Shown one piece after another: positions 25,113 to 33,978 of a stretch of DNA of 64,000 nt (position 1 is the stretch's first letter; each line of letters begins with the position of its first letter). The notes beneath the pieces are model-generated. The model worked only from the letters and a program-made list of their open reading frames with translations. It was not told the DNA's origin and made no database searches. A program made the position numbers and the translations under genes. The DNA lies in IMG/VR virus record IMGVR_UViG_3300032294_002964, positions 28,078 through 92,077 of that record. One strand, given 5' to 3'. This DNA is from a virus.

Positions 25113-25598
25113 TTAATAATTAAATGAAAGTAATTTTTTTACATTATTTGAAACAACAAACTCATAAGTACCAAATTGGTCAGATACTTTCTGAACATCT
25201 AATTTTTCTATTTTAATTTTGAAATCATCGATGTAGTCAACAAGCTCTGATAATGACTGCTTATATACACTGTTTGGAATCCAATAGTCTGGAAACTTAT
25301 CTAAGAACTTATCTACAAAAATTTCTAATGCTTTTTTTCTAATCAATACTTGATTATTGTTATTTATAGACTTATTAGCTAGGAAATCTACAAGATAAGT
25401 ATTAAACTTATGTATTAAGTTATCGGTCTCAATCACCTTTAATAATCCAACAACTAATGCGTCTCTTTCTGATATTTCAAATTCTTTATTCTCTTTTAAT
25501 ATTTTTTCACCTTCTTTGTCAGATCCAACTACATAGTAAACATAGTGATCCCAAAGGCATCTTCGTACCAAATCTTCTGGTGTAACTTTTATATTCAT
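25113..25598 (-). CDS. Unknown protein at head of chaperone operon
   Basis: 161 residues, helical and charged. The start MNIKVTPEDLVRRCLWDHYVYYVVGSD is followed by long helices with no Cys pairs or nucleotide motifs. It is the first gene of the minus-strand run 25598-22984 and has a TATAAATA box 20 bases before the ATG. Unknown; could be a virion assembly factor that uses the chaperones. Confidence 0.6.
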   Translation of the reverse strand: MNIKVTPEDLVRRCLWDHYVYYVVGSDKEGEKILKENKEFEISERDALVVGLLKVIETDNLIHKFNTYLVDFLANKSINNNNQVLIRKKALEIFVDKFLDKFPDYWIPNSVYKQSLSELVDYIDDFKIKIEKLDVQKVSDQFGTYEFVVSNNVKKLLSFNY

Positions 25599-25618
25599 TA
25601 ACGGATATTATAATTTTA

Positions 25619-25626
25619 TATTTATA
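25619..25626 (-). promoter_or_regulatory. T4-late-like promoter box TATAAATA
   Basis: Exact TATAAATA on the minus strand, 20 bases before the first gene of the dnaJ/grpE run. Weak alone because the DNA is AT-rich. Confidence 0.35.
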
Positions 25627-25702
25627 AGGCTAAATAAGGCAAAAGTTGAATATTAAAATCATCTGAAAAAACTTTGAAAAAATCACATTTTTAATAAAAA
25701 AA

Positions 25703-25718
25703 ATGTTATATATAACAT
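25703..25718. promoter_or_regulatory. Perfect 16-base palindrome, possible operator
   Basis: ATGTTATATATAACAT is a perfect palindrome in the divergent gap between the chaperone operon and the plus-strand gene at 25755. A dimeric repressor site is possible; the half-site TAACAT recurs at 25740-25745. Confidence 0.4.
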
Positions 25719-25754
25719 ATTATAAAAATAACAAAAAAATAACATTTAAATGAG

Positions 25755-25988
25755 TTGAAAGACCTTATCCAAACTGAGGTTGACACACCTGACGGTGTGG
25801 GCCTCCTTGAACAAATTTACGTGACTGAACTTGGTCATGTTATGGCAAGAATTTATTACAGAAAAAAAGGTATCTGGATAAATAAAAAAATTACATCTCT
25901 CAATTCACTTTTAGAAGGAACTGGTATAATCTCTACAGGTGAATATAAGGTCAAAAAAAGTAAATTACATAAAACTAATTATGGCTGA
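25755..25988 (+). CDS. Small unknown protein, TTG start
   Basis: 77 residues. The frame is open from the TTG at 25755; the only upstream ATG (25750) is in another frame and meets a stop after one codon (ATGAGTTGA), so TTG appears to be the start or the gene is misread. Sequence MKDLIQTEVDTPDGVGLLEQ looks like a small beta-barrel with KOW/SH3-like strands and a basic C-terminus. Function unknown. Confidence 0.5.
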   Translation: MKDLIQTEVDTPDGVGLLEQIYVTELGHVMARIYYRKKGIWINKKITSLNSLLEGTGIISTGEYKVKKSKLHKTNYG

Positions 25989-26015
25989 CTGACAAATCAA
26001 CTTAAAGATTTAATA

Positions 26016-26023
26016 TATAAATA
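26016..26023 (+). promoter_or_regulatory. T4-late-like promoter box TATAAATA
   Basis: TATAAATA 18 bases before the ATG of the tagged 412-residue protein, within the same longer GATTTAATATATAAATAAAAT seen before the neck-like gene. The shared 21-base context makes this pair the best late-promoter candidates. Confidence 0.5.
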
Positions 26024-26041
26024 AAATTATTTAACTATTAA

Positions 26042-27280
26042 ATGATTAGTTATTCAGAATATTTACTTGAAAAAAAGCTAGAAAAACTCTTTGAGTCTAA
26101 TATTAAGTTCTCAAAGGGTTTTTTGGGTGCATTAAACTCCATAGATACACCATTATCTAAAAAAATAATGTCATTGCAAAATAATGATGTTGATGTTCAA
26201 TACAACTATATTGATGTTACTGAAGAAAATGATAGTGTGAGTTTCACACCTGATAGAAAAGCTCAAGAAATAATAGCTGGTAAAGAAGAAGTATATAAAG
26301 TGGTTGATAGTGGAAGATATTTAACAAATTCTGAAAGAAATCAACATATCTATGATAGACTAAATCATGAAAGACCTGAAAGTGTTTATCAACCAGAGGT
26401 TGGAACAGTTGGTAAAATATTAGGTGAAACTACTGGAACAACTGGTAAAATATACTGTCTTTTTGAGTGTACGAGTGAGGGTGATAAAGGTAAAAGAACA
26501 ATTATAAACAAAGAGGCTTTAGAGTCTTATGATGCCAGCTTTGACAAAGTTTGGAGCACAAGTAGAAATAAGATAAAAATAGGAAGAGTTATTAGAGCTC
26601 TTCTTAGAGCAGCTGGTATCCAATCAAATGATGCTGAAATTGAAAAGTTTGTAAATCAATACAAATCTACAATTGATATTATCAATGACGCATTCAATAA
26701 ATTTGATGTTGTCAAGGCTTTTGATATTATACACTGGTACAATTATGAAAATTATACTTATGGGACAAATAAGGGGACTTTAGGAAGTTCTTGTATGGCA
26801 GAAGTTCCAGATTCTTGGCTTTATATTTATAGAGCTAATCCAGATATTTGTAATTTGGTTATACTATATGATGAAAGTGGTAAAATCCAAGATGGTAAAT
26901 ATAAATCTGAAAAGATAATAGGAAGAGCACTTCTTTGGACAACAAGAGATGGATATAAATTCATGGATAGAATTTACACTGCAAAAGATAGTGATATTGA
27001 TCTATTCAAAAAATTTGCAGATAGAAATGGCTGGTGGTCTAAAAGAAATCAAAATTCAGGAAGCGGATTTTCAATTGAAAAGGGCGCTGAGGTTAAAAGT
27101 ACACCAACTATAATAGTTGATCTTCAAAAATGGGATGATGAATTTCCATATCTTGATTCACTCATGTATTTAAATAATGAAACTGGTGAAATTTCAAACG
27201 ATGGTGAATCTATAAAAGCAAATTATCTATTACAAAGTACAAGTGGTGGATATGATGAAATAGAAGAGGATGATTATTAA
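26042..27280 (+). CDS. Tagged 412-residue phage protein, unknown domain
   Basis: N-terminus MISYSEYLLEKKLEKLFESN holds a longer leader ending L-F-E/S. The body has a helical middle (KIGRVIRALLRAAGIQ) and a distinctive C-terminal domain: TLGSSCMAEVPDSWLYIY near residue 252, NLVILYDESGK, then IIGRALLWTT and FMDRIYTAKDSDIDLFKKF. I recall this Ser-Ser-Cys-Met...GRALLW pattern from hypothetical proteins of large phages, with no known activity. The fixed Cys and the Arg-Ala-Leu-Leu-Trp strand suggest an enzyme. Ends acidic (EIEEDDY). Confidence 0.7.
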   Translation: MISYSEYLLEKKLEKLFESNIKFSKGFLGALNSIDTPLSKKIMSLQNNDVDVQYNYIDVTEENDSVSFTPDRKAQEIIAGKEEVYKVVDSGRYLTNSERNQHIYDRLNHERPESVYQPEVGTVGKILGETTGTTGKIYCLFECTSEGDKGKRTIINKEALESYDASFDKVWSTSRNKIKIGRVIRALLRAAGIQSNDAEIEKFVNQYKSTIDIINDAFNKFDVVKAFDIIHWYNYENYTYGTNKGTLGSSCMAEVPDSWLYIYRANPDICNLVILYDESGKIQDGKYKSEKIIGRALLWTTRDGYKFMDRIYTAKDSDIDLFKKFADRNGWWSKRNQNSGSGFSIEKGAEVKSTPTIIVDLQKWDDEFPYLDSLMYLNNETGEISNDGESIKANYLLQSTSGGYDEIEEDDY

Positions 27281-27287
27281 AAATAAA

Positions 27288-27313
27288 AAAACCCACTCAA
27301 ATGAGTGGGTTTT
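27288..27313. terminator. Bidirectional terminator shared by 26042 gene and dnaK
   Basis: AAAACCCACTC...GAGTGGGTTTT with T/A runs on both sides, between two convergent genes that stop 7 and 6 bases away. The sequence is the exact reverse complement of the gp32 terminator at 11913. Confidence 0.88.
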
Positions 27314-27318
27314 TAGTT

Positions 27319-29190
27319 TTACTTAACTTCTTCAAAGTTTATGTCTTCTGCTTGAGGTTGACCATCTTGTTGTGGTTCTTGAGTAGAAGCCTGTGAATAC
27401 AAGTTTGTACTAATTTTATTCCAAGATTCATTTAGTTTTTCCATCTCAGAATCAATCTTAGTAATATCTTGATCTTTATGAGCTGTTCTCAATTCATTTA
27501 AAATTGAGTTCAACTCAGTCTTATCATCTTCGGTCAATTTCTCATCAAACTCTTTAATTTGTTTTTCTGTTTGGAAAATCATATTATCAGCTTGATTTAA
27601 TTTATCTACTTTCTCTTTCTCAAGTCTATCAGATTCAGCATTTGCTTCAGCTTCCGCCTTCATTCTTTCGATTTCTTCTTTAGAAAGTTGAGATCCACCT
27701 TCAATTCGTATTTTATTTTCTTTACCAGTTGCCTGATCTTTTGCAGTTACTGAAAGTATGCCATTAGCATCAATGTCAATTGTACATTCAATTTTTGGAA
27801 CACCGCGAGGTGCTGACATGATTCCATCAAGATGGAATCTACCAAGTGAACGATTATCACGAGCCATTGGTCTTTCACCTTGTAGTACATGTATTTCTAC
27901 GGAAGGTTGGTTATCAGATGCTGTAGAGAATACTTCAGATTTACGAGTTGGTATAGTAGTGTTAGCTTCAATTAGTTTTGTAAATACACCACCCATAGTC
28001 TCAATACCTAAAGAAAGTGGAGTAACATCTAAAAGAAGGACATCAGTGATGTTTCCAGTTAATACTGCTCCTTGAATAGCCGCTCCAATAGCAACAACTT
28101 CATCAGGATTTACAGATTTATTTGGCTTTTTACCAAAATTTTTCTCAATTGCCTCTTGAATTGATGGAATTCTTGTTGACCCACCAACTAAAATAATTTC
28201 ATCAATGTCTGATGCCTTTATCTTTGCATTTGTGAGTGCATTTTTAGCACATTGAATAGCTCTATCAACAAGTGATGATGTCAATTGTTCAAATTTAGAC
28301 CTTGTCATTTTCTTAACAAAGTGTAGAGGCATTCCATCTTTTGCAGTAATATAAGGAAGATTAATTTCACTTTCTGTTGTTGAACTTAATTCAATCTTAG
28401 CTTTCTCAGCGGCATCTTTTAATCTTTGAAGGGCCATTGGATCTTTAGAAAGATCCATTGAGTTTTCAGATTTAAACTCTTCAACCATCCAGTTAATAAT
28501 AGCATTGTCGAAATCGTCACCACCTAAGTGAACATCACCATCAGTAGATTTTACTTCAAAAACACCGTCACCGATTTCAAGTACTGATACATCGTGTGTA
28601 CCACCACCACAGTCAAATACTAAAATTTTAGCATCTTTATTCTTTTTATCAAGGCCATATGCCAAAGCTGCAGCAGTTGGTTCATTGATAATACGCTCAA
28701 CTTCAAGACCAGCTATTTTACCAGCCTCAATAGTTGCAGTTCTTTCAGCATCTCCAAAATATGCGGGTACAGTAATAACTGCTCTTGTAACTTCGTGACC
28801 AAGATAGTCCTCTGCAGTTTTTTTCATTTTTTGAAGAATCATCGCTGAAATTTCCTGAGGAGTATACTTGCGATCATCGATTTGAACTGCCGGAACATTA
28901 TTACCAGTTTTAACTACTTTATAAGGTACTCTTTTGATTTCATCTGTGCAGATTGAAAAATCCTTACCAATGAATCTCTTAATAGAGTAAACTGTTTTTT
29001 CTGGGTTAGTTACTGCCTGTCTTTTGGCAGGATCTCCGATTTTACGATCTTTGTCAGTAAATCCAACAACTGATGGTGTTGTTCTCTTACCTTCTGAATT
29101 TGTGATTACAATTGGGTCATTTCCTTCAACCACAGCTACAGCACTGTTTGTGGTTCCCAAATCAATTCCTATAATTACGTTTTTGCTCAT
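27319..29190 (-). CDS. dnaK: Chaperone DnaK (Hsp70), complete
   Basis: 623 residues, full length. ATPase domain with [13 protein letters not shown] at the start, the Walker-like [16 protein letters not shown] near residue 195 and [17 protein letters not shown] near 335; substrate domain with [14 protein letters not shown] and the helical lid. The C-terminus INFEEVK is of the type found in Bacteroidota DnaK. One oddity: the usual DLGGGT is DCGGGT here. Separate from dnaJ/grpE and followed by a strong terminator. It likely supports folding of phage proteins or replication remodelling. Confidence 0.97.
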   Translation of the reverse strand: MSKNVIIGIDLGTTNSAVAVVEGNDPIVITNSEGKRTTPSVVGFTDKDRKIGDPAKRQAVTNPEKTVYSIKRFIGKDFSICTDEIKRVPYKVVKTGNNVPAVQIDDRKYTPQEISAMILQKMKKTAEDYLGHEVTRAVITVPAYFGDAERTATIEAGKIAGLEVERIINEPTAAALAYGLDKKNKDAKILVFDCGGGTHDVSVLEIGDGVFEVKSTDGDVHLGGDDFDNAIINWMVEEFKSENSMDLSKDPMALQRLKDAAEKAKIELSSTTESEINLPYITAKDGMPLHFVKKMTRSKFEQLTSSLVDRAIQCAKNALTNAKIKASDIDEIILVGGSTRIPSIQEAIEKNFGKKPNKSVNPDEVVAIGAAIQGAVLTGNITDVLLLDVTPLSLGIETMGGVFTKLIEANTTIPTRKSEVFSTASDNQPSVEIHVLQGERPMARDNRSLGRFHLDGIMSAPRGVPKIECTIDIDANGILSVTAKDQATGKENKIRIEGGSQLSKEEIERMKAEAEANAESDRLEKEKVDKLNQADNMIFQTEKQIKEFDEKLTEDDKTELNSILNELRTAHKDQDITKIDSEMEKLNESWNKISTNLYSQASTQEPQQDGQPQAEDINFEEVK

Positions 29191-29339
29191 ATAATTTATT
29201 TTTTTATAACTTGATTTTCAAATTGTATGCCAAAAATTTAAATTAGTTTATTTTACTACATTTGACACATTGATATGACATTTTGTCATATTCATTTACA
29301 GTAGATTATTCTATGAAAAAAATAATTAAAAGTTTAAAT
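29191..29339. promoter_or_regulatory. Gap before dnaK with inverted repeat
   Basis: This 149-base gap holds a perfect eight-base-pair inverted repeat, ATATGACA-TTT-TGTCATAT (29273-29291), about 85 bases upstream of the dnaK start, and a plus-strand TACATTTG without a good -33 partner. The repeat could be an operator for dnaK. A 12-codon plus-strand ORF (29313) is not supported. Confidence 0.4.
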
Positions 29340-31982
29340 TTATCTGACTAATGTTACTCTACCTCTATAAACGTGTGTAACATCGAAAACATCAGTTACA
29401 AAAAACTGATATGCATAAACATCTATTTGACAATCTACACCATTTAAAGTACCATCCCAAATAGGTGGTTCAGACGAAGTTTGATCAAAAATCTTCTCAC
29501 CCCATCTATTAAATATTTGCATTGTAACACTTTTATAATTTGTACCCTTTCCATAAAATACTTCATTTCTTTTATCATCTGTTGGTGTAAAGGCATTTGG
29601 TATATAAAAAGTAAATATTGGAGTTACATTCACAGTACCATAAGAACTATCGACACAACCATATTGATTTTCTGCCAGTAGTGTTATTAAAAAATTACCT
29701 GAGTATAAATAAGAGTGTTGTGGATTAGATAGAGAACTATAAGTACCATCTCCAAAATCCCAAGTGTAACTTGTAGCACCTACTGAATAATTTGTAAAAC
29801 TTACTAAAGGATTATATTCATCAACTTCAGTTGGAAATACAGTAAATCCAGCAGTCGGTGTCGGTCTAACTAAGATAATAGCTGGTGATGAATTTGAAGT
29901 ACATCCATTTATGTTTGTAACTTGTAAAGTTACTTGATAAACTCCACTTGAATTATAAGTGTGTGTTGGGCTTTGTAAGCTTGAAAATTGACCATCTCCA
30001 AAACTCCAGTTCCAAGAATTTATTATACCAGAAGAGGAGTCATTAAAATCCAGTGTTAATGGTGGACATCCAGCACCACTATTAGGAGTAAAAGATACAA
30101 CCGGCAGTGGATTTATAACAATTGGACCTTGGTCAGTACCTACACAACCAAAATTTGATGTAGCCGTTAATGTAACATTAAATGTATTTGCTGATGTATA
30201 AGTGTGTGTTGGATTTGGTACATTCGAAATTATATTGTCTCCAAAATTCCAAACATAATTTATAATTTGTGATGTTGGTGATATTGTACTTAAATTTGTA
30301 AATAGTATATCACTATTTACACATTGATTACCAGAATTAGTAAAGTTAACAATAGGGTTAGGATATATTGTTACTGGATTAGTAATGTTTGATGAGCAGG
30401 ATAAAGATCCATCAGTTGATAAAACTAAAAGATTTACATTATATGTTCCTTCTGAAGAATATGTATATGTTGGATTTTGAAGAAGTGATGTTGATCCAAA
30501 TTCTCCAAATGACCACAGATATTGATTAGATATTGACCAAGATGGTGTTTGTGAATTATTTAAAAATTGTGTCTGAATACCTTGACAATTATTTTGAGCT
30601 AAAAAGCTAGAAACTGGATTTTGCCTAATATTAACAACATCAGAAACTGTATCTCTACAACTTGTGCCTTGTATTCTAACTATTAAATCAACATTATATG
30701 TTCCAGAATTCGGATATGTATAAATTGGAGATTGTAACTGTGATGAGATATTATTACCAAACAACCAAGTATATTCTATGTTATATCCAAACTCTGGTGG
30801 TGTTGTGTTTATAAATGATGTTGGATTTCCAAGACAATTATCATTTACCAAAAAGCTAGCTGTTGGAATTGGATAAACATTTATATTTTGCGATATTTGA
30901 TCAGTGCAACCGTTATCAGTTATAACTTCTAATGTGACAATATACGTACCTGGTGAGATGTATATATGTGATGGATTTGTTAATGTAGATGTTGTTCCAT
31001 CCCCGAAATTCCATAAGTAAGTTCCTAATCCATTGTTAGAAATTGTACTTGTGTTTGTGAAATTGAAAGTACCCTCACACTCACCAGTATATGTAAAAGA
31101 TGGTGTTGGTATTGTTGGCTCTAAAGCTGCTTCTAATGTTAATTCACAACCTGTAGTTGTTGTTATATAACAACTAAGTGTATCATATAGAGTTGGATCT
31201 ACAGTTATACTTGGTGTTGTTTCACCAGTTTCCCATAAATATGTTGCAAAACCAAATGGTGCCGATAATACGGCTTCGGATTGATTTAAACAGTATTGAA
31301 CATTTATTTGATTTGGTGAGCAGGATATAGCATCTATATAAGCGTACCCAAAGTGTCCACCGAGTGAGCAGTCACCTGTTTCGAATTCCAAAGTAACGGT
31401 TTGGCCGACATATGCGCTCAAATCAACAGAAACAGTTGACCAATCTCTCCAAGCGATATTAACGGGATCTCCCTGACTATCAATACTTGGGCAGCTTTGA
31501 AACCCTGGTAGGTTAGAGGCTGCTGTTACCATATATTCTGTACATTCTATTACACTACCGTCTGATCGTCTAACTCTTGAATTAAATCTTGGTTGTTCAT
31601 CATCAGTATGTCCTGGATCTTCAAATACTACCGCATATGCATATTGAACTAGTGTACTTTGTGGAGTAACAATAAATGTAAACGATAGAGCCTCAGCTTC
31701 AGCTCCAATATTATCATTTCCTAATCTAGCAGAGAAACTACCAGAATATACAGTTGATAGTCCACCACAAGTATTTGGATCTATACCTTGTGTCATTAGT
31801 GTTTGTCTACCATTTACAATTCCATTATTTGGTAAAGCTATTGGACAACATTCACCTCTTCTACCTTGCCATCCAGTGAAATTACCTAGTTCGAAGTCAG
31901 CATTATAGCAACCTTGTGAGAACAAGTTCAATGTCAGTATTAAAGACATCGCTAACATCAAATAACTTTTCCATAAAGACAT
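29340..31982 (-). CDS. Secreted PKD-repeat protein with type IX secretion sorting domain
   Basis: 880 residues. N-terminal signal peptide (KSYLMLAMSLILTLNLFSQG) followed by a Cys-rich N-terminal domain of about 220 residues. Then six PKD-like repeats between about residues 290 and 780, each with a (W/F)xFG(D/N/E) strand and a (H/T)xYxxxGxYxVxL strand. The C-terminal ~90 residues match the gliding-motility-type sorting domain: FYIPNAFTPTDDKRNEVFYG, IFNRWGEKIFDQ, WDGTLNG and a closing RGRVTLVR. Such domains direct proteins through the type IX secretion system to the cell surface. The protein is probably displayed or secreted by the infected cell as an adhesin or surface mask. It has its own gap on both sides and looks host-derived. 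Confidence 0.9.
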   Translation of the reverse strand: MSLWKSYLMLAMSLILTLNLFSQGCYNADFELGNFTGWQGRRGECCPIALPNNGIVNGRQTLMTQGIDPNTCGGLSTVYSGSFSARLGNDNIGAEAEALSFTFIVTPQSTLVQYAYAVVFEDPGHTDDEQPRFNSRVRRSDGSVIECTEYMVTAASNLPGFQSCPSIDSQGDPVNIAWRDWSTVSVDLSAYVGQTVTLEFETGDCSLGGHFGYAYIDAISCSPNQINVQYCLNQSEAVLSAPFGFATYLWETGETTPSITVDPTLYDTLSCYITTTTGCELTLEAALEPTIPTPSFTYTGECEGTFNFTNTSTISNNGLGTYLWNFGDGTTSTLTNPSHIYISPGTYIVTLEVITDNGCTDQISQNINVYPIPTASFLVNDNCLGNPTSFINTTPPEFGYNIEYTWLFGNNISSQLQSPIYTYPNSGTYNVDLIVRIQGTSCRDTVSDVVNIRQNPVSSFLAQNNCQGIQTQFLNNSQTPSWSISNQYLWSFGEFGSTSLLQNPTYTYSSEGTYNVNLLVLSTDGSLSCSSNITNPVTIYPNPIVNFTNSGNQCVNSDILFTNLSTISPTSQIINYVWNFGDNIISNVPNPTHTYTSANTFNVTLTATSNFGCVGTDQGPIVINPLPVVSFTPNSGAGCPPLTLDFNDSSSGIINSWNWSFGDGQFSSLQSPTHTYNSSGVYQVTLQVTNINGCTSNSSPAIILVRPTPTAGFTVFPTEVDEYNPLVSFTNYSVGATSYTWDFGDGTYSSLSNPQHSYLYSGNFLITLLAENQYGCVDSSYGTVNVTPIFTFYIPNAFTPTDDKRNEVFYGKGTNYKSVTMQIFNRWGEKIFDQTSSEPPIWDGTLNGVDCQIDVYAYQFFVTDVFDVTHVYRGRVTLVR

Positions 31983-32051
31983 TGGTATTAGTTCCTTGCA
32001 TTATATATTAACTAAAAATTGTAATATAGTACAAACTGTCTATTTTAAAAG

Positions 32052-32077
32052 AAAAAAGACAACTTTAAAAGTGTCTT
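32052..32077 (-). terminator. Terminator after RNA ligase gene
   Basis: On the minus strand AAGACA...TGTCTT forms a hairpin (with a one-base bulge further in) followed by a T run, starting at the RNA ligase stop codon. It separates the ligase from the PKD-repeat gene. Confidence 0.65.
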
Positions 32078-33338
32078 AATTATCTTCATTTTCAGGATCA
32101 GACTCTTGAAAGAATAGTGTTGGATCTTTCTTCTTCAAGAAGTCTCTTGACTTTAAAAGTCTTTCATTTTGATCTCTGACCCAATCTTTTGCGAGTTCAT
32201 ACGGCTCAATCCCTTTAGTCATTTGCATTACATAACCAAAGTTTGGTTCTTTCTTATAGTATTTAAGAGCATATTCCTTTCTATCAGAACCCATATCAAG
32301 GAATACTTGATATGATTTCTTAATATCTTCTTCTTTATCACTAACCGCCTTCTTGATAATAGAAATTATCTTATTAATTCTCTCATGTGCTTCTTTTTCA
32401 TCTTCTGGGACTTGTCCTAAGATATCATCAATCTTATCATCTAAGATATAACCTACGATGATATGTTCACGATACAAATCATTTGTAAGAAGACCATGAC
32501 GCTCGCAATACCAAGGAGTCTTGATTTTGAAAAAGAAATCTTTTCCATATTCATCCTCAGTTTGAACAATCACACCTTCTTTATCAACTTGAGTTGCATT
32601 CACTTCAATAAGTGAATCTAAATCTTTAGAATCATCTTCAAATGGTGCAATTCTGATAGTAGATATCTTATCTAAGTGATCTTTTATATTTAAATGTTTT
32701 CCAGTAGAATTATCTCTCATTCTCAAAAGAATAAGATCCTCTTCCAAGTATCTTAATACAATTCTATTTGCAGGAGATACATACTCAAAAATTGCAGTAA
32801 TATTGTTATCTATACACCAATCAACAAATTCTTTAACATCTGCTCTGGTTCTATAAACTCTATTGATACCATTAGCTTGTTCATTATCAAATCCCATTTT
32901 AGATTTACCTAAAATTTTACCATTTGGTAATTGAATATATGATGCAATAGATCCATCCTCTTTGTTGTTTACAAATTTTATTTTGTAATTTTTAACAATA
33001 GAGTATGCAGACTCTGGTACTTGATTTAAGTTAAAGAACTTCTCAAGTAGTAAGAATCTTTTATATAGAGTACCATCAGTATTAAATACGAAAGTAAGAC
33101 CTCTCATTTCATATGCTTTAACTTCTGGTCTATTTTCTAATGGAGTGACAAAATCTCGATATTGAGCAAGTCGGTAATTGAAAACAGATATTGGATATCC
33201 ATCAATCACAAATTTAGACTCATAGAATGGAGACTCTTCTCTAGAGCACATCTCGACACAATCTTCATAAGTTGGAAGATAGTGTGATGATAAGTCTGTT
33301 GATTCTTTTAAAAATTCTATGTAGTTAAATATTTTCAT
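32076..33338 (-). CDS. rnlA: Tagged T4 Rnl1-type RNA ligase
   Basis: 420 residues. Nucleotidyltransferase motif I is KEDGS (Lys126 would carry AMP), preceded by the Rnl1 hallmark YEMRGLTFVF and LLEKFFNLNQ; later FEYVSPANRIVL (motif III region), KEGVIVQT (IV) and FFKIKTPWY (V). This is the order of T4 RNA ligase 1, which rejoins tRNA cut by host anticodon nucleases. The first residues MKIFNYIEFLKESTDL carry the shared tag (L-K-E/S), which T4 Rnl1 lacks, so the ligase may be packed in the head and injected. Overlaps the upstream gene by 14 bases. Confidence 0.9.
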   Translation of the reverse strand: MKIFNYIEFLKESTDLSSHYLPTYEDCVEMCSREESPFYESKFVIDGYPISVFNYRLAQYRDFVTPLENRPEVKAYEMRGLTFVFNTDGTLYKRFLLLEKFFNLNQVPESAYSIVKNYKIKFVNNKEDGSIASYIQLPNGKILGKSKMGFDNEQANGINRVYRTRADVKEFVDWCIDNNITAIFEYVSPANRIVLRYLEEDLILLRMRDNSTGKHLNIKDHLDKISTIRIAPFEDDSKDLDSLIEVNATQVDKEGVIVQTEDEYGKDFFFKIKTPWYCERHGLLTNDLYREHIIVGYILDDKIDDILGQVPEDEKEAHERINKIISIIKKAVSDKEEDIKKSYQVFLDMGSDRKEYALKYYKKEPNFGYVMQMTKGIEPYELAKDWVRDQNERLLKSRDFLKKKDPTLFFQESDPENEDN

Positions 33339-33978
33339 TCTTTATGAATTCAAATTTTGGATGCAAATATATGGAATTATCTTTTTCTTCTATATCAAAA
33401 TCTTTTTTAATCATTTGCATTGCTTCTTCATATGTGTCTTTGTAATCTTGTACAAAGCTTAGATCTTTAATATATTTAGTGTGTTTATTGACATTTAATT
33501 TTATACCATCGTCATATAGACCAATTGAAATTTTACCGTTATACTTAGTATTGAATATTTTCTGAATAATAATAAACTTGTTAATATTATTAATCATAAA
33601 CATATCTTGAATTATAGATATTGTGTATTCCACTCCATATCCATTTTCAACACTAACTTTATCCTCATCAACTCCAATTTCATCACAGAAATTACCTAAA
33701 CATCCTAAAAAATCTTGTTGAAACTCTTTATATTCTTTGAAATTTAAAACATTATGACTTGGTCTACTAATGTAAATTACAATTTGTTTATTACATTCTA
33801 CCTGATCTACTTTAGTACTATCTAAAAATCTTTTTAAAGCTTGTGAAATTGTTTTACCTGACTCTCCGTTTCCATCACTATGAACAACATAATGTTCACT
33901 TCCTATTCTAGGAATCCAACCATTATCAATTAAATCAATAAATGCATCTCTTAGTAATTCCTCTGTTATTTTTTTCAT
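33325..33978 (-). CDS. Unknown protein upstream of RNA ligase
   Basis: 217 residues. N-terminus MKKITEELLRDAFIDLIDNG lacks a clear tag but has the helix pattern (FIDLIDNGWIP) that follows the tag in sister proteins, then strands with a second unit near residue 130. It may be an untagged member of the same alpha/beta family. Overlaps both neighbours, hence cotranscribed with the ligase. Function unknown. Confidence 0.6.
   Translation of the reverse strand: MKKITEELLRDAFIDLIDNGWIPRIGSEHYVVHSDGNGESGKTISQALKRFLDSTKVDQVECNKQIVIYISRPSHNVLNFKEYKEFQQDFLGCLGNFCDEIGVDEDKVSVENGYGVEYTISIIQDMFMINNINKFIIIQKIFNTKYNGKISIGLYDDGIKLNVNKHTKYIKDLSFVQDYKDTYEEAMQMIKKDFDIEEKDNSIYLHPKFEFIKNENI

Noticed and set aside
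29313-29351. 12-codon plus-strand ORF
   Set aside because: No promoter pair, and it overlaps the stop region of the PKD gene on the other strand.
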